Source: Isoetes taiwanensis (lineage: Eukaryota > Streptophyta > Lycopodiopsida > Isoetales > Isoetaceae). Taken from it: 64,000 bases of DNA. Of the stretch, positions 44,610 to 54,990 are shown piece by piece. The notes under the pieces were generated by a model that saw nothing but the letters and a program-made list of their open reading frames with translations, did no database searches and was not told the origin of the DNA. The stretch spans positions 5,521,789 through 5,585,788 of the forward strand of contig JAJEKV010000012.1 in the NCBI GenBank assembly GCA_021234155.1. Reading direction: 5' to 3'. The translations under genes and the position numbers were made by a program. Every line of letters begins with the position of its first letter. Positions within the stretch are counted from its first letter, which is position 1.

Positions 44610-45563
44610 GGAAGTAAATGTGCTATGACATCTTCATGTCAAACCAAAGATAGCATATCACGAATAATCCTCCACTGTACTTGATTGAATTCTGATAATG
44701 CAACAGACCAAGTACCAGGGCTAGATGATCTGCTCCACATGTAGGTAACTGGAAAAAGAGTGACCATATAATGCACCGCAGTCTTTAAGTTAAAATACAA
44801 ATGATTAAAAATCAAGAGAGGTGAGAATAGCAAAATGCTATCTATGAAATCCATTCAACATGAAAGCATTTGCATAAAGCAAAGGATTCAGAAAGCACAA
44901 CAAAATTAATACATGTGATATATAGAGCTCAGCTAATACATGATCTGCTAGGGATAAATACACAATCTGTTAGAACACCACAGAAAAACGCCGAGTATGA
45001 GCAATCACTCTGCATGGCATAGGCGACATATATGCTCCATAATGTATTCCTAAAATAATTGGAGCCCGACTTTTCAAACCTAAGATAATCAAGTAAAAAG
45101 AAGACAAATAATTCAAGAGGAAAACCTGAAACAACCATAGGATCCTGAGGCACACAGAAGGAAGACTCCTATTTCTGACCTACGTCCTATCCATGCCGGA
45201 ATTCATACAAAAAAGCCATGATGTCACTTGATAACGTAGTGGCAGTTAAAGAAGTAAGCATTGTAAGAAGCTTTAGAAGATTGAATATACCTGCACAGAA
45301 GACGTCTCTGCTCCGAGATGAGATGGGTCTAAAAAAATTCAACCGGAATGGCACAGCGATGGTCAAAACACAAACTCCTATTTCTGTCTTCTACACGCGT
45401 CTCGTACCTTATCAAAATCCATGCCGTCGTATCCATGAAAACCCAAAAGCAGAAATCTTAGCAATGACTCTTTCCCGATTTTTGGAATATCGGAAAACTT
45501 TCCCGGTAGAAAAAACCTTTAAAACCTTAGGAAATCATTCTTAAAAGAAAATCCAAAAAGTTT
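44610..45563. repeat. 985-bp tandem duplication, second copy (main part)
   Basis: Continues the second copy begun at 34917-34952, after element D. Similarity to the first copy runs to ATCCAAAAAGT at about 45563; beyond that the two differ. Confidence 0.87.
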
Positions 45564-46092
45564 TCGGATAGTCGGAAAAACCAAATTTAAACAATAGATA
45601 AGCATGATAATTGCATGCTATGATACAAATCCATGGTACCATGGGTTTGGCGAGGTTGGCATGAGCTGAAATAACTGCAATCCATGTGTAGACGCTTGGG
45701 TGTCACACTATTTTAAATTCATCATTTGCTTCAATCCAACAACCGCAACCGAATAAGATGATCAACAAGAATAGTCACAGGAACTAGTCCATGTTGCAAT
45801 ATGAGGGACTGTAATCTATTGCCATCTTTGTGGTTTTTTATTCTTATGCATTCTTGCAAAATACAGTATGCATTATCCCTAGACATACAAACACACTGTT
45901 GCTCAATTATTTATAGTGCCCCTCTCCTTACATAGCTCATCCAAATGATCCAAAGTCCTTGTTATAATGAGATAATGATGCCAATGTAGCCATACAAAAT
46001 AAAATTGCAGAAAACGATGTAGCAAAAAAAAAAAAAAAAAAAAAAAATAAAATCTTTTAGTCTGTTAACAATGCCAAAATGTGCATTTCAAC
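45564..46092. other. Unassigned spacer with poly(A) tract
   Basis: No gene seen. A run of 26 A lies at about 46022-46047. It could be the tail of a retroposed sequence, but no SINE or processed gene could be identified beside it. Confidence 0.4.
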
Positions 46093-46998
46093 GAGTTGCA
46101 CCCTGGATTACCACAGTCATCGGATCCGTTGATCCTATGGCCCAGATCATATGTTGGAGCCTCTGAGCACCTCTCGTTTCGCTTATGGTCATTTATGATT
46201 GGATGTGCCTATGATTTTGAAATATGAAATACGAGTTCGCCAAAGGTTTTGAGGGAATATCGAACCTCTATACGGCTTTGCCTAGAATATGAAATATGGG
46301 GCTCGAATCTCCACCAAAATAACTCAATATCCCAATAAGACTACTTTAAGCAATATACCCAATGAGATAATGTGATTATTTTCTATCTTGAATCTATGTG
46401 TTTTCTTTTTTCTTTTTTCTTTTTCCTTCATAACAACCCATTCAATTGTTTTAGGGATATATAGTCTATGGTTTCAGGAATTGTTATTTTTACATCCATA
46501 TCAAATTCCCTAGAATCCCCTGTTATTGTGCTACATATTCTAAAGGAGGTGCACCCTGGATTACCACAGTCGTCGGATCCGTCGATCCTATGGCCTAGAT
46601 CGTATGTCAAAGTCTCTGGGCACCTCTCGTTTCGCTTATGGTCATTTATGATGGAAGTGTCTATGAGTTTGAAATATGAAATGCGAATTCGCAAGTTTTG
46701 AGGGAATATCGAGCTCTATATGGTTTTTCCTAGAATATGAAATACGGGGGCTCGAATCTCCACAAAAATAACTCAATGTCCTAATAAGACTATTTTAACC
46801 AATATACCCAGCGAGCTAATATGATTCTTTTCTATCTTGAATCTATGTTTTTTCTTTTTTTTTTTCTTTTTTTTTTTATAACAACCCGTTCAATTACTTT
46901 AGGGATGTATAGTCTATGGTTTCAGAAATTGTTATTTTTACATCCATATCAAATCCCCATGGAACCCCAATTATTGTGCTACATATACTATACAGATT
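46093..46998. repeat. Two-unit tandem repeat of about 453 bp
   Basis: Unit 1 starts near 46093 and unit 2 near 46546, both with TGCACCCTGGATTACCACAG and then CACCTCTCGTTTCGCTTATG. Both contain a pyrimidine run (CTTTTTTCTTTTT) and end near TGTGCTACATAT. The function is unknown. Confidence 0.8.
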
Positions 46999-47333
46999 CA
47001 GGACAAAAGTATATGTTAAAATGCTCCAATAACAACTATCTATAATACCATGCGGGTAATAAATGATGTGTTTTACTTATATCTACATAGAATATAACTC
47101 TGATCAACTTACGTATAGTGTTAACCATGGTATAACCATGCAAGTTTTAGATTAAAATATGATGTACAATAACATGATTAACACATTAGAGCATGTTGAG
47201 TTTAACTCCACAACTAATGGTCCAAAACTCCACAATGATTATGGTTAGTCATGTTTATTGATGAATGCAAGTTAATGTTATGAAGTTTAGCCATGACAAT
47301 ATGTAATTAGACCATATGCCTTCTTTAGTTCAT
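46999..47333. other. Unassigned spacer, no gene
   Basis: AT-rich sequence between the tandem repeat and the LINE 3' tail. Nothing recognised. Confidence 0.4.
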
Positions 47334-48559
47334 AGAATAGAATAGAATAGAATAGAATATGATTTTATCGTCCACGGAGACCAACTGGCCTATGGGACCC
47401 AAGTACAAAGAGAGAGCAGCAGGCGTATTACTACCAGGATTAAAAAACCCCCCGCCCCGAAGGGTTTTCGGGGGAAAAACCTTAGTAGCAATAAGGATGC
47501 TGACATAATGCACAGTTATATACATAATCACAAGTACAAACAGGGTTAATGTCTGGACGAGGGCATAACCGAAGTCCGGCGTATCCATTACCTCCCTCCC
47601 GAGGTACGATCCCAACAAGCCTACGAGGCCGTGCTTTCAGCGAGCTCATCGCGTGGCCCGATGGGGCACAACTAACCGGAAGCATACCGAGCCCTGGATA
47701 TGCTCGCATTTTCGGACAGTGCCCGGAGGGCGGACTTTCGCCCTCAATGGCGCTCGCTGAAGACCGATGGCGGACTCGGCCCCTCACGCTGCCCCCCTAA
47801 TCCACCTCCCCGCCTCAATGCGGAGGTGGTGTGCACTGCGGCGAATGGAAGCAATCACCCCGCGCTTTTCATGGGTAGATGGGTGTGCAGTAGTGGTGTG
47901 GGCCCCTCGTGAGCATGGGATTAACCCGCTGTTGATAATTTGCCACCTTGACATGTGACAGGCCTCTCGCATCCCAAAGCTTGGCCATGAAGCAAACATC
48001 CGGCATCGCTTCAAGGCAACGCATTCCTTCTGTGTATGCACCGTCCACATCCGTGGTGCCCCAAATTCCATCGCGAGAACCACCGGGCTTGCTTTGTCTT
48101 TCCAAAGAGGCTTTGAGTCGCCATGGGCCCATCGCCACGCCAAAGCAAGGTTGGGCAGCCGGGCTTCATCCATAGCCACCACCTTCGAAGTAAATAATGT
48201 GACGCTTCAGCCAAGCAGGCCCTCTATAATGGAAGGAAGCCTCGCCTCCCGGAGCAAGATCTGATATGGGACCGTGGATTTCACTCCCAAAGCTCGGGCC
48301 AAGAAGGCCTTCATGCTGCTCTAGATCGCTTCAAGTGGTGAGGGATATCAATCGCCCCCACACTTCTGCCCCATAGAGGGAGGACCGGTTCAACCAAGGC
48401 CCCCAACAAGTGTGCCTCGGTGACCCCATGCATCTGACTCTCGCTTTGTCGACTTGTTTTGCATTGCATACAGGGCTTTCTAGCCCGCAGTGGACCCGTA
48501 AATCCCGATGGATGCATCCCAAAGGTGTGGTAGTAGAAAACTCAATGCCCAAATACTTA

Positions 48560-49310
48560 TAAGATCAGCCACCTCCACTACACCCTGGTAAGTGAATGGG
48601 GAAGGCGTGGTGCTGGGATGATGGGACCCGCCAAGACACCCTCGCCTTGGCCAAGTTAACTCTCATGCCGAATTGGCGTAAGTGTCCAAAGCATCCGTGG
48701 CGCTGCATGTCCTCTGGGGTATATGCGCAGCAGTCAACATCATCCGCATATATGAGTTGCCGGATTATGTGGTGCATCAATCGAAGCGCCTCCCCTCCAT
48801 TCTTTCGGCTAGCCATTCTTCTAGCCGGTCAATGTACAAGCCGAAGAGCGCCGATAGAGGGCAGCCACCGTGCACCCCAATGCTACTAACAACCGGCTCC
48901 CCGACGGTGTGAGACGGCCGGAGCAAGCCTCGATAGTTCCACTACGTATATAGCATTACGCAAGAGTCGGCGGGGTCCCCTAACCTCCATATCCAACCAA
49001 TCATCCCACAACTTATCCCGAGGCATTCCGTGTCAAAAGCCTTTGCGAAATCCACAAAGCAACAATACATGGTTCCCGGCGTTGATTCCAGCTATCCTCT
49101 ATGAGTGTTCGCGAGTGAAGATATGGTCAATAGTAGAATGTCTGAGGCGAAAGCCTGCCTCGCGTGAGAGCCCCTTCTCCATCCTTCCCCTAAAGTGTCG
49201 GGCCGGCGCCAAGAATCCCGCAAGCAACTTGGCAAAGACGTAACCCGACCATAATGGTAACGATAGTTGGTCGGGCTGTGGGGTCCCCCCGCTTTGTATA
49301 TGGGCACAAC
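48560..49310 (-). pseudogene. LINE reverse transcriptase
   Basis: Several frames together show, in order, IYKAGGPHSPTNYR (RT start), GFRLRHSTIDHIFTREHS, CCFVDFAKAFDT with the first catalytic Asp (about 49070-49030), GVHGGCPLSALFGLYID (about 48850-48800) and IRQLIYADDVDC with YADD at 48750-48739. After it come the thumb region and, further left, LYGAEVWG. The GCPLS form is not the GDPLS form I would expect from common angiosperm L1 elements, so the clade is uncertain. The gene is frameshifted many times. Confidence 0.8.
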
Positions 49311-49599
49311 TCTACTAATGCCCCGTTGAAGAGTGCCGTGGAGAACCCGGCACCATTGGGGCCCGCCCCACTTGAGAAGTTCTCACCGCGATACCATCCA
49401 AATCTGCTTGCCTTCACGATTGGCGAGGCGCTTGTGCCCATTATGACATCCCCTTCGGTAATGACCGGTGTTAGGCCGTCTCATGAGGTACTGCCGCCTC
49501 GCTTTCCATTGGGTCATACAAATGCAAGTATCTCACCCATTGTTCCGGGTAATATTTCCCGTGGGTTGTGCGGGCTTACTCAAGACCTTTCTCCGTAGG

Positions 49600-50830
49600 C
49601 CCTAGGGTGGGCGGTCTAGTAGACCAAACATCTCTTTGGTGCTCCGCAAGGTACCGGCTTTCTTGGTCTTGAGGAAGGAGCGTATTGTGGACGACGACTG
49701 CGGGGTGAATGGTGGGGTCCAAAGACTTGGCGGAGCCATCGTTTTCAGCTCCCGGAGCATTAGGCCATCGAACCAGGTGATTGCGGGGGAAGGTGGTTGC
49801 GACCCTTGTGGATCGTCGAGAGCGGCCTCTCCCAAAGCATCTGGCCCCCCACCCTCAAAGGAGCTGGTTCCGGTTAGGCCGTTCTTCGCTGAAGTGTGGG
49901 GAGCTGCAGCACTCCCGGCGACTCATGCTCAAGCATCCTCGCATAGACCGCCGCATGATCATAGTCCGGGGCATTAACCGTGGTACATGGGGTGTTGGGG
50001 CAATGGGTGCTCTGGTTGGCACGCCAATCTATTCTCGCAAAGAATAGGGGCTGATGGTCGGAGTCTACTTCCTCGTCCCCACCACCGTCCCGATCATGGG
50101 CGAGGGATCAAGTGTAGGCATTGCTGCGTGCATAGCATCGTAATCCACCACACCGGGTGCCCCCCCACAGTTCTCCGTGCCTACAAGTGAAGCCGGTGGA
50201 GGGCCATTGTGCTAGCCCATTGCAAATGACCGGTCAAAGATATTGCCCGGCAAGCGGCCAATCAGGCCATACCATGTCACCGGTCGTCATCCGACGTTGG
50301 CCAAACCATCTCTGCCGGGGGTCAATTTGCAACACATCCTCGGCTAGAGGTGTGAATTTTGGGATCTGCTCTCTCACCTGCTGGCGCATTGAAATCTCCA
50401 AGCAACATGACCTTGCCCAATTGTTGCATGCTGGCCAGATGTCATCATATAGATCGACATAGGGCTCCCTTCACCTCATCCACATCAAGTGCGTGTGGTA
50501 AAAAGTTGCTCAAAGATGTAGGAAGTAGCAAGCCGCCACAAAGAGAGGGTGCCATCGCCGTTCTTCACTGCATCCCACCAGTGTATTTGTTGTGCCCAAT
50601 GCCTTGCAACCTGGGGAGACCGGATTGGGCCAAAGGTCGCCCGTAGTAACACGCAATTCCTCCGTCCTCGCTTCCCCTGCACTCATTGAAGACTCGGAGT
50701 AGCCCGGTATCCCGCAAATCGTAGATCGGGACCAAAGATGTTCCCATGTTTCCATGAGGAAGATAAGGTCCATGTCCATGGCTTACGGAATTGAGATCGT
50801 CCCCCTTCGCCATGGGAAGCCACGGCAATT
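49600..50830 (-). pseudogene. LINE endonuclease region
   Basis: Starts near VWYLELPWLPMAKGDDLN and continues MDMDLIFLMETWEHLWSR, the ETW part of an APE-type endonuclease, then EDGGIACYYGRPL in another frame. This enzyme nicks target DNA to prime reverse transcription. Later parts are too broken to follow to the RT. Confidence 0.6.
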
Positions 50831-50859
50831 CCAGATACCACACCGAGGCACGATCCCTA

Positions 50860-51927
50860 TTTAGTGGCGTGCATCGCCACTTCAGTCCGGGCGGTAGTGG
50901 TGGTCCTGTGGGCCCGGAAGATGTGGATGCCTGCGGCCGGGAGGGGCCCTCGAGGGGACTTCGAGGGGCGAGTGCCCGCATCCCCGCTTTGTGCTCAATT
51001 CCCACATCCTTCCCCACCAGCCCCGCTGCCCCTCCATGTTTGCGCATTCCCTCGACTTTGGCCACTCACGCCGGGTCTCTTCTTTGTCTTTGGGTCAAGT
51101 CCTATCAACGTCTGAGCCGCCCCCCTTCAACTTCCTCCCTGGCGCAGATGGCCACCCGCCTGCACGCAGCTCTCAAGCGTGAAGATGACCACCCGGGCGA
51201 TCCCGGCGTCGAATTCCATGACGACTTCGCCTTTACAATGGTCCGCAGTCTTTGGGAACATCATCGTCTCCAAGATCCGTTAATGCGGAGTCCGAAGTGA
51301 GATGTTCTCCCGACTCCTCCGTCGCCCCTCGCACTACCACATTCGCGGCTCCTGCGTCCCTCGTTCTCGAGTTCGGCGGGGGCCGCACTGTGTTAGTTGG
51401 TTGAGGTGGGTGAGGCATAGGGCGTGGCCGGGCCGGGTGGTGGCGGTCCGGCGTGTCCGATGTGTCCGCGGCGAGGTGTGTTCGAGTGCTGACGCACTGG
51501 GTTGGTGGGTTCGCTGGGTTGGTGTGTTCTTTGCCGTGGTTTACGTTCTCCCGAGTCCGGAGCTCAGCTCTTGCGGGATGTTGTCATGTCTTGCCACCTC
51601 CCGTGCAATGGCAGAGTTGCTCATGTGCCCTCGCTAGAAGGCCCCTTGCCTTGTTGGCAACGGCGCCCGGCTCCCCAGTAGCTCCCAATCTCGTGCTAAA
51701 TCCTTACTCAAGAGCTTCGAGTTACGCCTCGGCTAGCTTCCAAAGCGGCTGGACTCCTTGTCTCCGCAAGTGGCCTCCTCAACCTCGACAGGAGGTTGGC
51801 CTGCTGCCTCGTCTTTGTGGCCTTAGCCTCCTCAACCTCGGCCTGGATCCGAGACAGGGTTACGAGTGTCTCCCCGCTCTACCCGGCCTCGCCTGCCCCC
51901 CGGCTTCCATGCCTTTCCATAGTCAAC
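50860..51927 (-). pseudogene. LINE ORF1-like region
   Basis: No long open frame. The minus strand encodes pieces rich in Ala, Pro and Arg and a coiled-coil-like RIQAEVEEAKATKTRQQANL near 51860-51800. LINE ORF1 proteins bind RNA. The assignment rests on position upstream of the endonuclease and on coiled-coil character only. Confidence 0.4.
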
Positions 51928-53478
51928 ATTGGCGTCCCCACGAATATACGGTATAAATACGATATCCCACGGCCACATCACCATACAACTCTACATAAGT
52001 AGACTTGTATACACCTAATGTGGGGGAGATGACTAAGTTATCTACATAACTTAGCCAACCTAAGGTAAGAAGCCATTTCCACATGGCCTCATCTTATAGG
52101 TGAACCGCCACATAGACGCACCTATGGGAGCCAAGTGGCATTCATGTAAACCCTAACATATAAAAGGCTAAACCCTAAACCCTAGCCACATTTGGCTCCA
52201 CCAACCTCGCACCACCGGTTCACGATCGAGTTCGACTCAAAGACCGCCTTCGACGGCCGGGTTGCAGTTAGCCGGTTGCCGAGATGGAGAACCAAGGAAT
52301 TAGCGATAGCGCGTCAGGGGCAGGTATTTCGAATAGATTTCAGTATTGTAGTAGAGCCATTCTAGAACCTATTGTTCTGAACATGAACCCTAATCAATGA
52401 ACCCTAACTATAGGTTAGATGTATGTGATTAGGATTAGTTGTTATTCTCTTTTATTATCAAGATTATGTTGATATGATGTTGGTTGATCTCATATTTGCA
52501 CCTCTTGTGTATTGGGAAGGGGGGTAGAGACCTAGTAGCCACTAGTAGATGATGCTCCTAGTTTAGACCCACTAGTTCCCATTATTATGCGGCCTGTGCA
52601 TAGAGCCCACCCGCTACACGAGGCTATGGAATGACCGAGCACCACACAACGGGTCAGGTGGCAAAGTGGAGGGAGGACCTGGGGCCGACTCTTGGGGTCC
52701 CATAGCGGGCTAGACTCATAGTCGGTCACTTCGCGTGGGCCGGGTATGGGTCCGACACTTCCTGGGTCAATGGTGTCGCCCTGACTCTCAAGAGTTGCAA
52801 GTGTCGGCTTGGCTCTTGTTTTGGGGAGTTCAGTCGGGTATGGACGTGTGTCGCCACGATCCTCTAGCCGCCCATGGAGCCACTGCACTCCGGGAGGGGG
52901 AGATGCAACCCTTCCTACCTCATTGGACCCGGGAGATGCAACCCGGAGTAGTCTCGTTGGGTGATACCATGGGATTACGTCTCCGGCAGGTTACAGTCAC
53001 GTCAGAGCCTAATTTAGCCTATCTGCAAAGTATGCACAGGAGGGGCGGATGGAGTGGTCAACCCTAGCCATTGTCTATTGCCAGCCCAAGTCATTGCCAT
53101 AACTCGGTCTGTTCTATCTGGAGGTCCCCAGCCGTCAGTCGACTCCCCCTTGAGTCTGAGCATTGGGTAGGAGCCTCTATTTGATGTATTTGATGCATTC
53201 ATTGTATTGTTGTATTTGATGACATGGATAGATGGATTATCACTACCCTTCGAGGTAGTTTGTTGTTATTGTTGCTAGTGCTTATGTTGTATATTTTGCT
53301 TCCGCTGACATAGGGACCCCTAGAGGACGGGACGGAATGACACCTCTGTGTCCTCTACTCGATAGTCTGGACCCCAGACGCGAGTTAGACAGAGGGCCCA
53401 TACGACGGGTGCCGTTGGATGGGGAAGGTCCTTCGATGTATACGGCGGGCTGTCGTATATAGCGCAAGGAGCGTCACA
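51928..53478 (+). mobile_element. 5' LTR of element C
   Basis: The right end CGTCACA is intact; the left end is altered (ATTGGCGTCCCC instead of TGTGACGTCCCC). A TATA box TATAAAAG lies at 52159-52166. Shares the conserved LTR block at 53032-53065. Differs from the 3' LTR in several short dense patches. Confidence 0.88.
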
Positions 53479-53479
53479 A

Positions 53480-53491
53480 TGGTATCAGAGC
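53480..53491 (+). other. Primer-binding site of element C (initiator tRNA-Met)
   Basis: TGGTATCAGAGC, one base after the LTR end; identical to the site in element A. Confidence 0.93.
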
Positions 53492-53564
53492 AATGATCTT
53501 GGTTGACCAAGATCAAGCACTAGCCATCACCTTACGATAGAAACTAACTGGCCTAGAAAAAAAG

Positions 53565-53783
53565 TTGGGGTGCAAATCCCAATATTGAACCGCGAGTGGG
53601 AATTTTTTTTTTCCATGGATAAGGTCGTCCTTAAACTAAAGTCAACTTAGAAAATAATAGTAATAGAATCCATGAATTCTAGTAGCTTGATGAAAATTTA
53701 TGCATTAAGCCAATATTCCACTAGAAGTAGGTCCAAGAATTGGCCAAAATAGACTTCCCGGTGGAATGTGGTGCAAATCCACA
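53565..53783 (+). promoter_or_regulatory. Two small hairpins 202 bp apart before ORF1 of element C
   Basis: TTGGG-GTGCAAAT-CCCAA at 53565-53582 and TGTGG-TGCAAAT-CCACA at 53767-53783 share the loop TGCAAAT but have different, self-complementary stems. Spacing and position (after the primer-binding site, before the TATA box and ORF1) match the palindrome pairs of element A, although the sequences differ. Five-base stems alone are weak evidence. Confidence 0.4.
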
Positions 53784-53862
53784 ATAAATAACCTAGGGAC
53801 CATTGGTTTATAGGGTCAATATAAATAAAGGTGGTTGGAATAAATAACCGTAACTATCCCCA

Positions 53863-53868
53863 TATATA
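53863..53868 (+). promoter_or_regulatory. TATA-like box of ORF1, element C
   Basis: CCATATATACCC lies 114 bp upstream of ATG 53977, close to the distance in element A (101 bp). Confidence 0.45.
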
Positions 53869-53976
53869 CCCTAATTTGACCACAATAATTTTGCCTTAAT
53901 CTGTTCCTTAAATCCCTTCGGAGTTACCTTCTCTCCAAAAAGGAGATCTCTAAGAATTTTCGTCCAACTCCAGAGT

Positions 53977-54990
53977 ATGGTACGCATGAAAGCCACAGCC
54001 AGGAAATACCAAGCTCGTGAAGGTGTTCGACACGTAAGCATAGGCAAGCAGATTTACCCTGAGAAACATCCAAGAAGCGAGAGCGAAGAATCATCCGGCG
54101 AACGGAGTTCACATGAAGACGAGACGGTGGTATTAGTAGATTATGCGGAGTCATCGTCAGAAGAACAGCAGTCAGAATCACAAGAACAAGAAGAATCGCA
54201 GCATGGAGAGGACTCAGAATCGCGAAAAAGGAGGGAAGTACGCCGGGTAAGCGAAAAGTAACACACGTGGCCACAGAGGACTCGAAGGAACAAGACGAGT
54301 CAATTTCATGGGGGAGACGATCTAAATGCCGCCTTGATAGGTATGGTAACTCGAATCTAGTAATTCCTGATCAAGGACATCAGGAGCAAACAGAACAAAA
54401 TCTCCTGTAGCAAGCGAAAGCACTGCCACCACCGTATCCGAAATGGCCTACCCATGGGAAATCCGATAAGAAGTACAGAGCAAGGGAGAGAGATTAAGCC
54501 TCCAGAATGATCGGGAATATCGGAGGAAGTTGCAAGATTACTGTGCATATATGGAACAATGGGTTGCCTATAATCATTGGTATAGCACACTGAAGATTCC
54601 CCGATTTGTAAAAGGAGGAAGACCTCCAGTGGATATTCGGAAACCCCCACCTCGACCGGAGGAGCCGAAGAAACCGGCAAAGCATGGGCCAAACTCGAAG
54701 CATTCCAGGGCCCTAAGAGAAATTAGGCATTTTCAACAATGCGTTAATCTCTTGATTCGAAGAGCCCCCTTCGAGAGGCTAGTGCGAGAAATTATGCAGG
54801 AATTTACAACGTAGTATATGATGCTCAGGTTTGCCAAGAAGCAGCTGAGGAAGAGTTGTGTCAGTTGTTTGAGGAGTCAAATCTCTACGCTATTCATGCA
54901 AAATGAGTCACTGTTGTGCCAAAGGACATGAAATTGGCGAAACAAATACGGAGGGAAAAGATATTGGAAAAGATATTGGGTTATTTTTGA
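53977..54990 (+). pseudogene. Accessory ORF1 of element C: histone H3/CENH3-like protein
   Basis: ATG 53977 opens MVRMKATARKYQ, which keeps R2, K4, T6, A7, R8 and K9 of the H3 tail. A very acidic, Ser/Glu-rich linker follows, then after a frame change [17 protein letters not shown], the Tyr/Trp-rich [12 protein letters not shown] and a Pro-rich stretch. The histone fold is at 54710-54987: [28 protein letters not shown], then after a -1 shift at the TAG 54812-54814, QEAAEEELCQLFEESNLYAI, HAK, a stop in place of Arg, and VVPKDMKLAKQIRRE. It has the same plan as the element A protein but is well diverged, so the gene is an inherited part of this lineage. Frame breaks near 54250 and 54810 and stops near 54407 and 54925 make this copy a pseudogene. 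Confidence 0.85.

Larger units (their letters stand above)
47334..51927 (-). mobile_element. Degenerate LINE (non-LTR retrotransposon), 3' part
   Basis: On the minus strand: ORF1-like coiled-coil sequence at the right, an APE-type endonuclease, a reverse transcriptase, a 3' UTR and a tail of about five TTCTA units at 47334-47362, preceded by TTGGTCTCCGTGGACG. No LTRs. The tail type and domain order make this a LINE. Its 5' part appears to continue at 63620-64000, on the other side of gypsy element C. Many frameshifts and stops. Confidence 0.8.

Noticed and set aside
46428-46694. Possible organellar or host gene fragment (88 codons, minus)
   Set aside because: It lies inside the 453-bp tandem repeat, and I could not match it to a known protein.
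52735-53067. Open frame of 110 codons repeated at 62875-63207
   Set aside because: It lies in the LTRs of element C; the repeat reflects the LTR pair, and no start context or domain supports a protein.
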